A DNA stretch of 6,095 bases from Bacteroidaceae bacterium (GTDB taxonomy: Bacteria > Bacteroidota > Bacteroidia > Bacteroidales > Bacteroidaceae), in the NCBI GenBank assembly GCA_017961965.1, contig JAGCWG010000323.1, positions 1 through 6,095 of the forward strand, given 5' to 3'. Shown here piece after piece: positions 1 to 5,856 of this stretch (positions are counted from its first letter, which is position 1; each line of letters starts with the position of its first letter). A program made the position numbers and the translations under genes. The notes below the pieces were generated by a model. That model worked only from the letters and a program-made list of their open reading frames with translations, did not search any database and was not told the origin of the DNA.

Positions 1-195
1 AAGCTCTTCGGAGGTGAATTTGCTAAGGCTGGTAACATCATCGTTCGCCAGCGTGGTACAAAGCACTACCCAGGTAAGAATGTAGGTATCGGTAAGGATG
101 ACACTCTTTACGCTCTTGCAGACGGTATCGTAACATTCAAGCGTGGACTTCTCAACCGCAGCACAGTATCTGTAGAACCAGTATCTGCTGAATAA
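1..195 (+). CDS. rpmA: 50S ribosomal protein L27, C-terminal part (5' end outside window)
   Basis: Frame 1 is open from the first base to a TAA at 193-195 and encodes 64 residues. They carry the L27 signature [19 protein letters not shown] followed by [15 protein letters not shown] and a VTFKRG segment, which together identify bacterial L27. L27 sits near the peptidyl-transferase centre of the large ribosomal subunit. By comparison with typical L27 proteins about 23 N-terminal residues, including the flexible tail, are missing to the left. All four arginines are CGC or CGT, as expected for a highly expressed gene. The usual upstream neighbour is rplU, which is not visible here. A strong intrinsic terminator starts 29 bases after the stop, so this is probably the last gene of its unit. 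Confidence 0.97.
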   Translation, partial: KLFGGEFAKAGNIIVRQRGTKHYPGKNVGIGKDDTLYALADGIVTFKRGLLNRSTVSVEPVSAE

Positions 196-224
196 GCAAA
201 GATTCAAGATACAATCTCAAGAAA

Positions 225-263
225 AAGGAGGAAATGAACTTTCATTTCCTCCTTATTTTTTTT
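225..263 (+). terminator. Intrinsic terminator of the rpmA transcript
   Basis: A perfect 13-bp stem (arms 225-237 and 242-254, AAGGAGGAAATGA against its complement) closes a 4-base loop. It is followed by an A and a run of eight T at 256-263. It lies 29 bases beyond the rpmA stop codon in the right orientation. Confidence 0.93.
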
Positions 264-273
264 GCTTACGCAC

Positions 274-298
274 AAAAAAGCCACCGTACACGGTGGCT
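274..298 (-). terminator. Intrinsic terminator of the nnrD-DUF4831 unit
   Basis: Inverted repeat with arms 279-286 and 291-298 (AGCCACCG and CGGTGGCT), 8 bp, loop TACA. Read on the minus strand the hairpin is followed by T residues complementary to A274-A278. It begins 21 bases after the DUF4831 stop codon, so it ends the leftward transcript. It is separate from the rightward rpmA terminator. Confidence 0.88.
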
Positions 299-319
299 AA
301 GACCGATGACAAACTAGGA

Positions 320-1366
320 TTATTCTATTACCTTTACTCCACCTGTAGCGGTATCGAACACAACTTTTGTAGTCACATCCTTTCCGAAGAGAGTTGGTCC
401 GAGAACATCGACCGTACCATACTGAGCAAAAGGCATCTCGCCAGAGAAATAGTTTCCCGAACCTGAGAATACTTGAACATCCGCCATGCTTGGCACATTA
501 TACACAAGCCCCGTAAGCTTGCGCTTAGCAGCCTCCTTTTCTGTTGGCAAGGTAACCGTATGCTTATCTGTAATGCTCACATACACAGGTTCGCCAGAAA
601 GGTCATCGGCATCCACATAACCAAGCTTCTTGGAGAAGCGAAGAAGCACTTCCTTATCTATATCCTTATCAGGAGTTATGACATAAACCCTCTCACAATA
701 CAAAGTATCCGTATATCCGACAAAAGCCTGCATAAGTGCTTCTTCCTGAAGGTCAAGGGCATCAAGGCAGATATGGAACGACTCACCATCCTTAGGCATT
801 GACTCAACCTGTCCACGTTTAATCTGATTCTTGCTGTCACGAATATCAAGTATCTCCTGTGCCATAAGCTCAGCAAGCTTTGACGAAGAGGTGGCAGAAA
901 GCATCTCCTCATTATAATACTTGCGATAATCAAGACGATTGTTCGTAGTATGGTCTGCCTCCACATTCTTAGCGTCAGACACCTCATCCACATTGGTATT
1001 GATAGCCATCATCAAACCTGAACGTGTAAGCTGCACCTTTGGCAAGAGGTTCTTGTCCTTCACCTTGACCGTATATATCTTCAGAGTGTCTGGCCGTCCT
1101 ACTGTAGTTGCCGTAACCGAAGTGATACGCCAATTTGTCTCTGCATCCGAACGGACATCGGACAATCGGAGATAACGCTCCGCATAACGTGCATACTCAC
1201 CAGGAGTATAGACAGTCTTGATAGCAGTAACCTTAACCTGCAACTCAGTCTTTGGAAGAATATAGTTCACACCATCCGCAGTCACCGCAGGGTTGAACAC
1301 AGCCACCTGTGCATTTGCACCCAAGAAAGCGAGTGACGCCAATAACATTATACCTTGTCTTTTCAT
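320..1366 (-). CDS. DUF4831 family secreted protein of unknown function
   Basis: This encodes 348 residues. Residues 1-19 form a signal peptide (MKR, a hydrophobic stretch, then A17-N-A19 before Q20), with a type I cleavage motif and no lipobox cysteine, so export to the periplasm or beyond is inferred. I recognise the rest as the DUF4831 family of Bacteroidales, about 350 residues long. Supporting segments are NYILPKTELQVKVT near residue 34, YTPGEYARYAERYL near 53, and a C-terminal QYGTVDVLGPTLFGKDVTTKV stretch ending in a TGGVK motif. No enzymatic motif is evident. The ATG at 1364-1366 overlaps the nnrD stop in an ATGA arrangement, so translation is probably coupled to nnrD. The family assignment rests on memory of family members; function is unknown. 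Confidence 0.85.
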   Translation of the reverse strand: MKRQGIMLLASLAFLGANAQVAVFNPAVTADGVNYILPKTELQVKVTAIKTVYTPGEYARYAERYLRLSDVRSDAETNWRITSVTATTVGRPDTLKIYTVKVKDKNLLPKVQLTRSGLMMAINTNVDEVSDAKNVEADHTTNNRLDYRKYYNEEMLSATSSSKLAELMAQEILDIRDSKNQIKRGQVESMPKDGESFHICLDALDLQEEALMQAFVGYTDTLYCERVYVITPDKDIDKEVLLRFSKKLGYVDADDLSGEPVYVSITDKHTVTLPTEKEAAKRKLTGLVYNVPSMADVQVFSGSGNYFSGEMPFAQYGTVDVLGPTLFGKDVTTKVVFDTATGGVKVIE

Positions 1367-2493
1367 TTCTTTTTATCTTTTCTTAGTCTTAGGAACGCCT
1401 CTGGCAACGATTCCACGATGTCGCTTGCGATAAGTCCCACGTAGCCACGCGTCTCAGATGCCACGTCGCCAGCAAGTCCGTGGAGATAGACTCCAAGCTT
1501 GACGGCACTATCGGCATCATACCCCTGTGCAAGCAAAGCAAGAATCACGCCAGTAAGCACATCTCCACTACCCGCCGTTGCCATTCCCGGGTTACCCGTA
1601 GGGTTAAAGCACACAGAGCCATCAGGACACACAACCGCGGAGAAAGCACCTTTAATAACAATATATATCTGCTGACGGGAACATAACTCCCGCGTCTTGC
1701 AGAGTTGATCATACGAATTGGTTGACGTACCGATAAGTCCAAACAACTCCTTCTTATGAGGAGTGAGAATGCAATCCTTAGACAATTGAGAAATCCAACC
1801 ACGGTGGTCACCAAGAATGTTTATTGCATCAGCATCAAGAATAATAGGAACATTGCACGACAACTTTATTTGCTCTATCATCGCCTGTGCCGTAGCTGCC
1901 TCCTTGCCTATTCCTGGTCCTATGGCTATGGCATCAAAGCCTTGCATAGGGAAGGAATGTGAGAAATACGCCTCATCACCCTCTATACTGAGCACAGCCT
2001 CTGGAACAGCAATCTGTAAAGGCAACACATTGCCCTCCTGAGTTCGGACGGTTACTTTTCCAACTCCAGAACGAAGACATGCTCTTGATGCCAATATCGC
2101 AGCACCTGCCATACCCTTCTTTCCTGCAACAAGAATCGCATTTCCCGCCATTCCTTTATGAGCAAAGCGCATACGAGTACGCAGCATAGGTACAATGTCA
2201 CTTGTTTCTGTATAATTGTAAGGAGACTGAAAATCCTCAGTATCAGGTTCCATAAGCTTTATGTCAAGCACTTTCCATTGTCCCACATATTGCTCGTTCT
2301 CCGGAAACAGGAATGAAAGCTTCGGATATTGGAACGTGAATGTATAATCAGCCTTAATGATATGGTCAACAACATTATTCTCGTTATCTTCGCACATCAA
2401 GCCCGAAGGAACATCAATAGAAACTACTGTGGTCTCTGAGGCATTAATATACTTCACCATACTTGCGAATCCGCCGCTGAGAGGACGGCTCAC
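1363..2493 (-). CDS. nnrD: ADP-dependent NAD(P)H-hydrate dehydratase portion, possible restart product
   Basis: The frame downstream of the nonsense codon stays open to TGA at 1363-1365. The first plausible start is GTG at 2491-2493 (codon 133 of the whole gene), giving 376 residues; an ATG 11 codons later is an alternative. Neither has a clear ribosome-binding site. The first 90 or so residues are the second half of the epimerase domain. From about residue 93 the complete ribokinase-like dehydratase domain follows, with GMAGAAILASRACLRSGVGKVTV (127-149) and GNPGMATAGSGDVLTG (300-315), where the late Asp311 is the expected catalytic base. If translation restarts, dehydratase activity could survive while epimerase activity is lost. 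Confidence 0.6.
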   Translation of the reverse strand: MSRPLSGGFASMVKYINASETTVVSIDVPSGLMCEDNENNVVDHIIKADYTFTFQYPKLSFLFPENEQYVGQWKVLDIKLMEPDTEDFQSPYNYTETSDIVPMLRTRMRFAHKGMAGNAILVAGKKGMAGAAILASRACLRSGVGKVTVRTQEGNVLPLQIAVPEAVLSIEGDEAYFSHSFPMQGFDAIAIGPGIGKEAATAQAMIEQIKLSCNVPIILDADAINILGDHRGWISQLSKDCILTPHKKELFGLIGTSTNSYDQLCKTRELCSRQQIYIVIKGAFSAVVCPDGSVCFNPTGNPGMATAGSGDVLTGVILALLAQGYDADSAVKLGVYLHGLAGDVASETRGYVGLIASDIVESLPEAFLRLRKDKKK

Positions 2494-2565
2494 ACCAGTA
2501 CCGAAAAGTCCGTCAATGACGACATCGTCAGCACCAAGAACAGGAGGAGCAAACGAAGAAGTGAC

Positions 2566-2889
2566 TTACACAAAATTGACGTGACTACATTCATGAAGCC
2601 TAATATTGTTCGTCTGGCAATCTGGCGAAAGACTACCCTTCGTATTGAAGAGATAGACAGAGACACGGCATCCAGCCTTTGCCATGATTCGAGAAACGGC
2701 AAGCGCATCGCCACCATTGTTTCCAGGACCTGCAAAAACCTTATACGACACAGTATTACCCCATCGCTCCATGATTTCGTGAGCGACGGCAATGGATGCA
2801 CGTTCCATAAGATTAACGGAACTGATAGGTTCGTGTTCTATCGTATAAGCATCAATTTCTTTAATCTGTGCTGCTGAATATACGTTCAC
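2566..2889 (-). CDS. NAD(P)H-hydrate epimerase, N-terminal fragment up to the premature stop
   Basis: This is the part upstream of the nonsense codon: 107 residues from a GTG start. It contains the opening helix QIKEIDAYTIEHEP, the LMERA segment (27-31) and GPGNNGGD (54-61), which contributes to substrate and metal binding in YjeF_N proteins. A full YjeF_N domain has roughly 210 residues, so about half is missing, including the DGLFGTG and DVPSG strands. By itself it should not fold into an active epimerase. That is inference. Confidence 0.6.
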   Translation of the reverse strand: MNVYSAAQIKEIDAYTIEHEPISSVNLMERASIAVAHEIMERWGNTVSYKVFAGPGNNGGDALAVSRIMAKAGCRVSVYLFNTKGSLSPDCQTNNIRLHECSHVNFV

Positions 2890-2893
2890 ACTG

Positions 2894-2927
2894 CCAAGAT
2901 AACGAAGGGTAAAGTATCAATTGCAAT
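2894..2927 (-). promoter_or_regulatory. Weak candidate promoter for nnrD
   Basis: On the minus strand TATCTTGG (2901 down to 2894) matches the Bacteroidetes -7 consensus TAnnTTTG with one mismatch. ATTG (2927 down to 2924) lies 22 bases upstream as a -33-like element. The box ends only 4 bases before the GTG start, which would imply a leaderless or nearly leaderless mRNA. That makes the call uncertain. Confidence 0.25.
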
Positions 2928-3017
2928 TTCGCACTTAAAAAAGCCTTAACACCTTAATTTTTCCACTATTTACAACGGTTTAGTAACTTTTATAGTCAAA
3001 CAGCACAGAAAATCGAG

Positions 3018-3025
3018 TATTTTTG
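3018..3025 (+). promoter_or_regulatory. Bacteroidetes-type -7 promoter element of hpt
   Basis: TATTTTTG is an exact match to TAnnTTTG, the -7 element used by the Bacteroidetes housekeeping sigma factor. No good TTTG -33 element is present at the usual distance; only the AT-rich TTTTATAG stretch near 2988-2995 is nearby. A transcript starting a few bases downstream would have a leader of about 55 bases before the hpt ATG. Confidence 0.6.
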
Positions 3026-3040
3026 CGTAAGTTTGCAAAA

Positions 3041-3056
3041 GATTCCGAACGGAATC
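3041..3056. repeat. Perfect inverted repeat in the hpt leader
   Basis: GATTCCG and CGGAATC (7-base arms, 2-base AA centre) form a perfect palindrome between the -7 element and the hpt start. As RNA it would fold as a 6-bp stem with a GAAC loop. As DNA it resembles an operator for a dimeric regulator. No regulator can be named from the sequence. Confidence 0.5.
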
Positions 3057-3085
3057 AAAATATAACAAGACGTTTTATCAAGAAA

Positions 3086-3619
3086 ATGATAAGAATAAAA
3101 GACAAAGACTTTGAAATTTCAATCAGACGCGATGAGATAGAAGAGCGTATCGCTGCCATCGCAGAGAGAATGAACAAAGATTATGAGGACAAGTGTCCGC
3201 TTCTCGTAGCAATACTGAATGGCGCGTTTGTCTTCGCTGCCGACCTCGTAAGGCACCTCACCTTTGAGCATGAGATTCAGTTTGCCAAGTTCTCAAGCTA
3301 CGAAGGAATGTCAACAACAGGAAAAGTAAAGGAACTGATAGGTCTCAACATTGACATAGAGGACAGGGACGTCATCATCGTTGAAGACATAGTGGACACG
3401 GGAGTCACAATGTCAACCCTCATTCCAAAGTTCAGGGAGAAAGGAGCACGCTCAATAGAGATAGCCGCACTTCTTGTCAAACCAGAGAAACTCACGGTGG
3501 ATCTCGACATCAAATACTGTGCAATGGAAATTCCTAATGACTTTATCGTTGGATACGGTCTCGACTATGACGGATTGGGTCGTAACTACCCAGACATTTA
3601 CACAGTGACAAGCAAATAA
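3086..3619 (+). CDS. hpt: Hypoxanthine phosphoribosyltransferase
   Basis: This purine salvage enzyme joins PRPP to hypoxanthine, and commonly guanine, to give IMP or GMP in the cytoplasm. The 177-residue product matches the family's usual size. Visible motifs are LVAILNGAFVFAADL (40-54), the flexible-loop FSSYEGMSTTG (69-79), the PRPP-binding VIIVEDIVDTGVTM (96-109, with acidic pair E100-D101), ALLVKP, and the C-terminal DFIVGYGLDYDG. The start is the ATG at 3086-3088, preceded by an A-rich stretch. A TTG at 3023 would add 21 residues without family similarity and overlaps the -7 promoter element. Six of ten arginines are AGA or AGG, unlike adk. The gene lies 44 bases before adk on the same strand and is divergent from nnrD. 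Confidence 0.95.
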   Translation: MIRIKDKDFEISIRRDEIEERIAAIAERMNKDYEDKCPLLVAILNGAFVFAADLVRHLTFEHEIQFAKFSSYEGMSTTGKVKELIGLNIDIEDRDVIIVEDIVDTGVTMSTLIPKFREKGARSIEIAALLVKPEKLTVDLDIKYCAMEIPNDFIVGYGLDYDGLGRNYPDIYTVTSK

Positions 3620-3663
3620 GGCATAGCAAAATAAGCACATTTATAATTAATTTTAAGGTAAAA

Positions 3664-4245
3664 ATGAAGAATATCATTATTTTCGGAGCCCCAGGTTCTG
3701 GAAAAGGAACTTACAGTGACAAGATTGTAGAAAAGTACGGATACGGACACATCTCAACAGGTGATGTTCTCCGTGGAGAAATCAAGAACGGAACAGAGCT
3801 CGGAAACATCGCTAAGGGTTACATTGACAACGGTCAGCTTATCCCAGACGAGCTTATGATTGACATCCTCGCTAAGACTTACGATACCTTCCCAGCAGGT
3901 AAGGGCGTAATCTTCGACGGATTCCCACGTACAATTGCACAGGCTGAGGCACTCAAGAAGATGCTTGCAGAGCGTGGTCACAACATGGGTATCATGATTG
4001 AACTCGTAGTTGAAGAGGACGTACTTATGGCTCGTCTCCTCAACCGTGCTAAGGAGCAGGGTCGTGCAGACGACAACGAGGTAACAATCAAGAAGCGTTT
4101 CGAGGTTTACCGCACTCAGACTGCCCCACTCGCTGAATGGTTTGAGAAGGAAGGCATGCGTAACACTTTCAGCTGGAGCGAACACCCATCAATGGAGGGA
4201 ATGCTTGAGGCTATCTACGGTGTTATCGATGCTGCTAACAAATAA
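3664..4245 (+). CDS. adk: Adenylate kinase (short LID form)
   Basis: This encodes 193 residues and catalyses ATP + AMP = 2 ADP in the cytoplasm, balancing adenylate pools. It has the P-loop GAPGSGKGT (8-16, K14), the AMP-site segment STGDVLR (31-37), FDGFPRT (83-89), and a short lid LLNRAKEQGRADDN (124-137) instead of the long, often zinc-binding LID of larger bacterial enzymes. KKRFEVYRTQTAPL follows. Residue 17 after the P-loop is Tyr, where many relatives I recall have Gln. The ATG at 3664 follows an AAGGTAAAA stretch. All nine arginine codons are CGT or CGC, a high-expression bias matching rpmA rather than hpt. No clear promoter lies in the 44-base gap, so co-transcription with hpt is likely. 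A terminator follows. Confidence 0.96.
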   Translation: MKNIIIFGAPGSGKGTYSDKIVEKYGYGHISTGDVLRGEIKNGTELGNIAKGYIDNGQLIPDELMIDILAKTYDTFPAGKGVIFDGFPRTIAQAEALKKMLAERGHNMGIMIELVVEEDVLMARLLNRAKEQGRADDNEVTIKKRFEVYRTQTAPLAEWFEKEGMRNTFSWSEHPSMEGMLEAIYGVIDAANK

Positions 4246-4268
4246 TATACGTTAGGAGTCAAATACAC

Positions 4269-4310
4269 AAGGAATTGTTACTCCACAAGAGTAGCAGTTC
4301 CTTTTTTTTT
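4269..4310 (+). terminator. Intrinsic terminator of the hpt-adk transcript
   Basis: A 15-bp stem (arms 4269-4283 and 4289-4303) includes two G-U pairs and a 5-base loop CACAA, and ends in a run of nine T at 4302-4310. It lies 23 bases after the adk stop, separating hpt-adk from obg. Confidence 0.9.
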
Positions 4311-4342
4311 AGTTTTTCAGTTCGTGAGTTTTTAAGTTTTTT
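4311..4342 (+). repeat. Four tandem 8-base AGTTnnnn units
   Basis: Directly after the terminator T-run come four head-to-tail octamers: AGTTTTTC, AGTTCGTG, AGTTTTTA and AGTTTTTT. The periodicity is exact at 8 bases, with variation in the second half of each unit. They lie in the obg upstream region. Function is unknown; simple slippage in AT-rich DNA is possible. Confidence 0.45.
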
Positions 4343-4343
4343 C

Positions 4344-4374
4344 AATTCTCGCGAAACAAAAACAAACGAGAGTT
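4344..4374. repeat. Inverted repeat upstream of obg
   Basis: AATTCTCG (4344-4351) pairs with CGAGAGTT (4367-4374) over 8 positions including one G-U, around a 15-base A-rich loop. It lies 60-90 bases before the obg start. The remaining leader (4375-4433) is AT-rich and has no clean TAnnTTTG match, so the obg promoter cannot be placed. Confidence 0.35.
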
Positions 4375-4433
4375 CACTGTGTTTAAGAGTATTTCTTTAA
4401 TTATCTAAATGTTATAAATTATTTATTGTTCTA

Positions 4434-5636
4434 ATGGCACAAGAATCAAATTTCATAGACTATGTAAAAATCTACTGTCGTTCAGGACGAGGCGGACGCG
4501 GTTCATGCCACATGCACAGAGCAAAGTACATGCCTAAGGGCGGTCCTGACGGAGGAAACGGCGGCCGCGGAGGACACATCATCCTCAGAGGCAACCGTAA
4601 CTACTGGACTCTCCTGCACCTTAGATACGACCGCCACATCCACGCCGAGCATGGAGGCAACGGTTCAAAATGCAAGAGCTCCGGAGCACAGGGAGCAGAT
4701 AAGTATATCGAAGTTCCTTGTGGCACAGTGGTATATAATGCAGAGACAGGTGAATATATCTGCGACGTAACCGAACATGGACAAGAAGTAATACTCCTCA
4801 AGGGAGGACGAGGCGGACTTGGAAACTTCAACTTCGCCACTCCAACAAATCAAGCTCCCCGCTATGCACAGCCTGGAGAGCCAATGCAGGAACTAAGTGT
4901 CATACTTGAACTTAAGCTTCTCGCCGACGTGGGTCTCGTGGGCTTCCCTAATGCAGGAAAGTCAACACTCGTCAACGCCCTCAGCTCAGCAAAGCCAAAA
5001 ATAGGAAACTACCCATTCACAACACTTGAGCCATCACTCGGCATCGTGCCTTACCGTGACGGACGCTCGTTCGTAATTGCCGATATCCCAGGTATCATCG
5101 AGGGAGCAAGCGAAGGCAAGGGACTCGGATTACGCTTCCTTAGACACATCGAGCGCAACTCCCTACTCCTATTCATGATTCCTGCTGACACCGAGGACAT
5201 CAAAAAGGAATACGAGATACTACTCAACGAGCTTGCAACATTCAACCCTGAGCTTCTAGAGAAAGGACGAGTGCTCGCCATCACCAAGTGCGACCTTCTC
5301 GGACAAGACGAGGAACTCGTAGATATGCTTGAAGAAGACCTTCCAAAGGATATTCCTGTTGTCTTTATAAGTGCCGTTGCACAACAGGGATTACAACAAC
5401 TCAAGGATATCCTTTGGCAGGAAATGAACAGCGAGAGTAACAAGATTGCTGCTATCAACACTCAGGACACCATTGTTCACAAGAACAAAGACTTCGCCTA
5501 TCTCTCCGACTTTGACGACGAGGTTGACGAGGGATGGGGTGACGAAGACAAGTTCGTCGAGAACGACATTGAGTTCCTTGACGAGGACGAGCTTGAAGAC
5601 CTCGAAGACTTCGAATACGAAGACGAGAACATATAA
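4434..5636 (+). CDS. obgE: GTPase Obg/CgtA
   Basis: Obg is an essential GTPase that associates with the 50S subunit during ribosome maturation and links to stress control. The 400-residue product starts with the glycine-rich Obg domain (about 4-162), with [13 protein letters not shown] at 35-47 and [15 protein letters not shown] at 122-136. The G domain follows: G1 GFPNAGKST (170-178), G2 with YPFTT (193-197), G3 DIPG (217-220) plus [20 protein letters not shown]4 TKCD (284-287) and G5 SAV (313-315). There is no OCT domain. The tail from 353 to 400 is strongly acidic, 25 of 48 residues being Asp or Glu, as recalled for Bacteroidetes Obg. The ATG at 4434 sits just ahead of the Obg fold. A terminator upstream implies an independent transcript. 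Confidence 0.97.
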   Translation: MAQESNFIDYVKIYCRSGRGGRGSCHMHRAKYMPKGGPDGGNGGRGGHIILRGNRNYWTLLHLRYDRHIHAEHGGNGSKCKSSGAQGADKYIEVPCGTVVYNAETGEYICDVTEHGQEVILLKGGRGGLGNFNFATPTNQAPRYAQPGEPMQELSVILELKLLADVGLVGFPNAGKSTLVNALSSAKPKIGNYPFTTLEPSLGIVPYRDGRSFVIADIPGIIEGASEGKGLGLRFLRHIERNSLLLFMIPADTEDIKKEYEILLNELATFNPELLEKGRVLAITKCDLLGQDEELVDMLEEDLPKDIPVVFISAVAQQGLQQLKDILWQEMNSESNKIAAINTQDTIVHKNKDFAYLSDFDDEVDEGWGDEDKFVENDIEFLDEDELEDLEDFEYEDENI

Positions 5637-5659
5637 TAACAATTAGGTATTAAATGGCA

Positions 5660-5686
5660 TTCGCGAAATTCAAGTACAATTAGCGA
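5660..5686. repeat. Imperfect hairpin just after obg
   Basis: TTCGC (5660-5664) and AATT (5667-5670) can pair with AATT (5678-5681) and GCGAA (5682-5686 region) around a 7-base loop, with a small internal bulge. It has no T-run and begins 24 bases after the obg stop. It may be 3' UTR structure rather than a terminator. Confidence 0.3.
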
Positions 5687-5715
5687 AGAACCAACAATAC
5701 CCAACATTTCAAACA

Positions 5716-5770
5716 CAGAGGGCACAGAGAACTCCGAGAAATCAAATCTTGGCATACTCTGTGCCCTCTG
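5716..5770. repeat. Perfect 14-bp inverted repeat, possible dispersed palindromic element or bidirectional terminator
   Basis: CAGAGGGCACAGAG (5716-5729) is perfectly complementary to CTCTGTGCCCTCTG (5757-5770). The 27-base centre contains a nested 6-bp stem (5734-5739 with 5747-5752, one G-U). Each arm is built from CACAGAG words in tandem, resembling the CACAGAG-rich intergenic repeats I recall from many bacterial genomes. It lies between convergent obg and the tRNA unit. Only four T follow on the plus strand, so termination would be weak. The rest of the 5637-5932 gap holds no supportable gene. Confidence 0.65.
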
Positions 5771-5856
5771 CATTTTGAGGCTTAACCAACAGGGTAAATC
5801 CGCCGCCTCCACTCTACATCTGTCACCACCTCGAAACGGAGGACAGGAAGGATGTT

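Larger units (their letters stand above)
1363..2889 (-). pseudogene. nnrD: Bifunctional NAD(P)H-hydrate epimerase / ADP-dependent dehydratase, interrupted by an in-frame stop
   Basis: The frame runs from a GTG at 2887-2889 to a TGA at 1363-1365, 509 codons, interrupted only by TAA at 2566-2568 (codon 108). Family members of about 500 residues fuse an N-terminal YjeF_N epimerase domain to a C-terminal ribokinase-like dehydratase. Together they repair hydrated NADH and NADPH: the epimerase interconverts R and S forms, and the dehydratase restores S-NAD(P)HX using ADP. Visible motifs, numbered through the stop, are GPGNNGGD (54-61), DGLFGTG (126-132), IDVPSG (158-163), AHKGMAGN (243-250), IGPGIG, LDADAIN, LTPHKKE and GNPGMATAGSGDV (432-444). 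The stop falls between the first two epimerase motifs. Reading frame and similarity resume immediately after it, so this is a point nonsense change or a base-call error, not a frameshift. The GTG start is chosen because it aligns with family starts ahead of QIKEIDAYTIEHEP. Confidence 0.85.

Noticed and set aside
2490..2801. 103-residue minus-strand frame crossing the nnrD nonsense codon, considered as evidence of a frameshift
   Set aside because: Similarity to the NAD(P)HX repair family is in the other frame on both sides of the TAA, so no frame change is needed; this frame is an out-of-phase shadow.
3023..3085. N-terminal extension of hpt by 21 residues from a TTG codon at 3023
   Set aside because: The TTG overlaps the -7 promoter element, the added residues have no family similarity, and the ATG at 3086 gives the normal 177-residue enzyme with an A-rich upstream context.
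3754..4185. 143-residue minus-strand reading frame inside adk
   Set aside because: It is a shadow of the strongly codon-biased adk frame, which suppresses stops on the opposite strand; no domain is recognisable.
5051..5461. 136-residue minus-strand reading frame inside obg
   Set aside because: It is antisense to the well-conserved GTPase domain, is serine- and arginine-rich low-complexity sequence, and has no recognisable motif or promoter.
5497..5633. GAC/GAG/GAA-rich DNA at the end of obg as a microsatellite
   Set aside because: The repetition follows from the acidic protein tail and mixes synonymous codons; there is no perfect tandem unit.
5654..5683. Nine-codon ATG reading frame just after obg
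   Set aside because: Too short, overlaps the imperfect hairpin, and shows no ribosome-binding signal or known leader-peptide context.
5498..5812. 104-residue minus-strand frame running from the obg tail into the intergenic region
   Set aside because: Its serine-rich C-terminal half is the reverse reading of the acidic GAN codons of obg, and its start lies just beyond the palindrome; nothing supports translation.
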